Assembly: GCA_031279575.1 (NCBI GenBank)
Contig: JAITIG010000160.1
Location: forward strand, 1-14,840
Direction of reading: 5' to 3'
Length of the DNA: 14,840 bases
DNA from: Bifidobacteriaceae bacterium
GTDB lineage: Bacteria > Actinomycetota > Actinomycetes > Actinomycetales > WQXJ01
The position numbers and the translations under genes are program-made. Below the pieces are notes generated by a model. That model did not search any database. It was not told the origin of the DNA and worked only from the letters and a program-made list of their open reading frames with translations. Below are positions 14,144 through 14,840 of the stretch, in pieces (the stretch's first letter is position 1; every line of letters begins with the position of its first letter).

Positions 14144-14840
14144 ATGTCTCAGCCAGTCACAATGCCGGCTCTTGGCGAGTCGGTCACCGAAGGCACCGTC
14201 ACCCAGTGGTTGAAGCGGGTTGGCGACCAGGTCGAGGTCGACGAGCCGTTGGTCGAGATCTCGACCGACAAGGTCGACACCGAGATCCCGTCCCCCTTCG
14301 CGGGCGTGCTGCTGGAGATCTTGGTCCCAGAAGACCAGACGGCCCAGGTCGGCGCCGCTTTGGCGCTGGTGGGCGAGCCGGGCGCGCCGCCCCCCGCCGC
14401 CGCCGCCCAGCCCGCCCCGGCCCCGCGCTCGTGGCTGCCCGATGCCGCCCCGGCCGCCCCCGCCGCGCCGCCCGCGCGGTCTTGGCGGCCCGATGCCGCG
14501 CCCGCCGCGCCGCCCGCGCCGCCCGCGCCGCCCGCCCCGCAGGCCCCGCCCGCGCGGTCCTGGCTGCCCGCTGCCGCGCCCGCCGCGCCGCCCGCCGCGC
14601 CGCCCGCCCCGCCGGCCCCGCCGGCCCCGCCCGCGCGGTCTTGGCGGCCCGATGCCGCCCCGGCCGCCCCCGCCCCAGGCGGGCCGACTGGCGCCGCCAG
14701 GCGCAGCCAGCCCTCCCAACCTGATCCCGGCCGCCCGGCCGGCGCCCCGGCCGGCCAGGCGCCCGCGGCCGAGATGGGGCTTCCACCCGCCCCCGCCGGG
14801 GCTGGGGCCGGCCGTGACAGCGCGGGCGCGGCGGCGGCGC
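14144..14840 (+). CDS. 2-oxoacid dehydrogenase E2 (dihydrolipoamide acyltransferase), N-terminal part
   Basis: Only the first 232 residues are in the window; the frame is open to the right edge. Residues 1-78 are a lipoyl domain ([19 protein letters not shown] at the start, and [19 protein letters not shown] with the lipoyl lysine at 43). TDKVDTEI is typical of E2 from 2-oxoglutarate dehydrogenase, and in actinobacteria of the shared pyruvate/2-oxoglutarate E2 (sucB-like). From about 79 there is an Ala/Pro-rich linker that continues for at least 150 residues. It contains four copies of RSW(L/R)P(D/A)AAPA at residues 95, 112, 138 and 165. No second lipoyl, E1/E3-binding or catalytic domain is reached. 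AGCAGG lies six bases before the ATG. The substrate class (succinyl or acetyl) cannot be fixed from this part. Confidence 0.92.
   Translation, partial: MSQPVTMPALGESVTEGTVTQWLKRVGDQVEVDEPLVEISTDKVDTEIPSPFAGVLLEILVPEDQTAQVGAALALVGEPGAPPPAAAAQPAPAPRSWLPDAAPAAPAAPPARSWRPDAAPAAPPAPPAPPAPQAPPARSWLPAAAPAAPPAAPPAPPAPPAPPARSWRPDAAPAAPAPGGPTGAARRSQPSQPDPGRPAGAPAGQAPAAEMGLPPAPAGAGAGRDSAGAAAA
14426..14671 (+). repeat. In-frame imperfect repeats in the E2 linker
   Basis: Codons for RSW recur at 14426, 14477, 14555 and 14636, each followed by (L/R)P(D/A)AAPA. Copies 2 and 4 share an almost identical stretch of about 29 bases starting at 14471 and 14631. Spacings are 17, 26 and 27 codons, so frame is always kept, which indicates expansion under protein-level constraint. 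Confidence 0.8.

Noticed and set aside
14206..14724. Plus-strand and minus-strand Arg/Gly-rich open frames over the E2 linker
   Set aside because: They are other-frame readings of the Ala/Pro codon repeats in the E2 gene, whose frame starts at 14144 with a canonical lipoyl domain.

Overview
The window is very GC-rich, uses many GTG starts, and carries the conserved actinobacterial block parA-scpA-scpB-rluB-tyrA-plsC-der plus an actinobacterial-type lpdA followed by a lipoyl-domain E2 gene. I read it as chromosomal DNA of an actinomycete (Actinomycetota). The Micrococcales/Actinomycetales/Propionibacteriales end of the phylum is likely, but the sequence alone does not settle the genus. Nothing looks like phage, plasmid, IS element, CRISPR or rRNA/tRNA.

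Layout. Everything from the left edge to 12583 is on the minus strand; the last two genes are on the plus strand. 1-2209 is accessory in character: the 5' part of an amino-acid ABC-transporter binding lipoprotein, then a DUF433/DUF5615 toxin-antitoxin-like pair whose PIN-like toxin is broken by a one-base frameshift, then a gene resembling aminoglycoside 6-adenylyltransferases. 2252-3760 is a sodium:alanine/glycine symporter (AGCS family). A 367-base gap follows, holding an AT-richer promoter region and nine tandem copies of a 19-bp unit, and then a small DedA/VTT-like membrane protein.

4698-11293 is a tightly packed leftward operon (transcribed parA to der) whose genes mostly overlap by 4-11 bases: a ParA-type ATPase, the condensin partners ScpA and ScpB, 23S pseudouridine synthase RluB, prephenate dehydrogenase TyrA with an ACT domain, a PlsC-type acyltransferase, and the ribosome-assembly GTPase Der. 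The cytidylate kinase gene (cmk) that usually sits between tyrA and der in related genomes is absent from this position. Upstream of parA, a non-coding gap carries two families of GC-rich tandem repeats, and then holA (DNA polymerase III delta subunit) begins at 12583.

Divergent from holA are lpdA (dihydrolipoyl dehydrogenase, E3) and, 16 bases later, the start of a 2-oxoacid dehydrogenase E2 gene. Its Ala/Pro linker is unusually long and contains four RSW(L/R)P repeats. E3 and E2 would act together in a pyruvate or 2-oxoglutarate dehydrogenase complex.

I did not find a clearly new multi-gene system. The observations most worth following are the frameshifted toxin beside an intact antitoxin, the repeated linker in E2, the minisatellite-like arrays at two intergenic sites, and the missing cmk.
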